Positions 33,128 through 33,151 of a stretch of DNA of 33,151 nt are shown here, one piece after another. The notes under the pieces were generated by a model. That model was not told the origin of the DNA. It was given only the letters and a program-made list of their open reading frames with translations, and ran no database searches. The DNA is taken from contig DDWE01000046.1 in assembly GCA_002345625.1 (NCBI GenBank), positions 1 through 33,151 of the forward strand. Reading direction: 5' to 3'. The position numbers were made by a program, and so were the translations under genes. This DNA is from Desulfuromonadaceae bacterium UBA2294 (GTDB lineage Bacteria > Desulfobacterota > Desulfuromonadia > Desulfuromonadales > UBA2294). Positions within the stretch are counted from its first letter, which is position 1; the number at the start of each line of letters is the position of its first letter.

Positions 33128-33151
33128 GGCCGGCTTGATATCAAGCCGGCC
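33128..33151 (+). terminator. Palindromic terminator, cut by the window end
   Basis: The last 24 bases form a perfect palindrome centred at 33139/33140, with arms GGCCGGCTTGAT and its complement. It lies 27 bp after the M23 stop, so it is probably the gene's intrinsic terminator. The T-run, if any, is outside the window. Confidence 0.55.

Overview
The window is chromosomal DNA of high G+C content that looks like a Desulfuromonadales/Geobacter-type bacterium (Desulfobacterota). I infer this from gene order (ftsH-folP-cdaA-ybbR-glmM-pdxJ-acpS-nnrD), a citramalate synthase next to aspartate kinase, a short GNAT-type N-acetylglutamate synthase, and a stand-alone zinc-ribbon microprotein. No database search was possible, so the taxonomic placement is an inference from memory of such genomes.

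Layout. (1) 1-8681: a tightly packed plus-strand housekeeping run: the 3' part of ftsH, then folP, cdaA, a YbbR protein, glmM, pdxJ, acpS, nnrD, a CBS-pair protein and tsaE. It covers membrane proteolysis, folate, c-di-AMP, cell-wall precursor, vitamin B6, ACP activation, NAD(P)H repair and tRNA t6A functions. (2) 8697-13930: lpd, lysC, cimA, a ComEA-like HhH protein and a 51-aa zinc-ribbon protein, all plus strand and closed by a clear terminator. (3) 14079-16008: a minus-strand STAS-like protein, divergent from a VF530-type small protein, followed by an RNase Z-like metallohydrolase. (4) 16111-23129: a minus-strand glutamate synthase operon (gltB, gltD, then a DnaQ-type exonuclease) in which gltB and gltD are separated by a GxxExxY gene flanked by inverted repeats. 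(5) 23491-27392: long-chain acyl-CoA synthetase and MgtC-like membrane protein (minus), then nitroreductase and Bcp peroxiredoxin (plus). (6) 27605-33151: rarA (minus), then nadK, recN, short argA and an M23 envelope peptidase (plus), ending in a palindrome cut by the window edge.

Most of the window is ordinary core genome. The accessory signal is a scattered set of short inverted-repeat elements in the intergenic gaps, built from 8-9 bp tandem units (CGCAAAGNN, CACGAAGNN and CGCNGAGR types). The most complete one, about 18093-18683, carries the GxxExxY gene, whose protein shows PD-(D/E)xK nuclease-like residues. It sits in what is left of a roughly 34-bp gltB-gltD spacer, 12 bp after gltB and just before the gltD ribosome binding site. 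The others (2001-2097, 23261-23474 and more diverged traces at 14818-14887 and 26791-26884) carry no gene and look like non-autonomous relatives. A second unusual gap, 27393-27604, holds a tRNA-3'-end-like remnant, a long near-perfect palindrome and an A+T-rich stretch.
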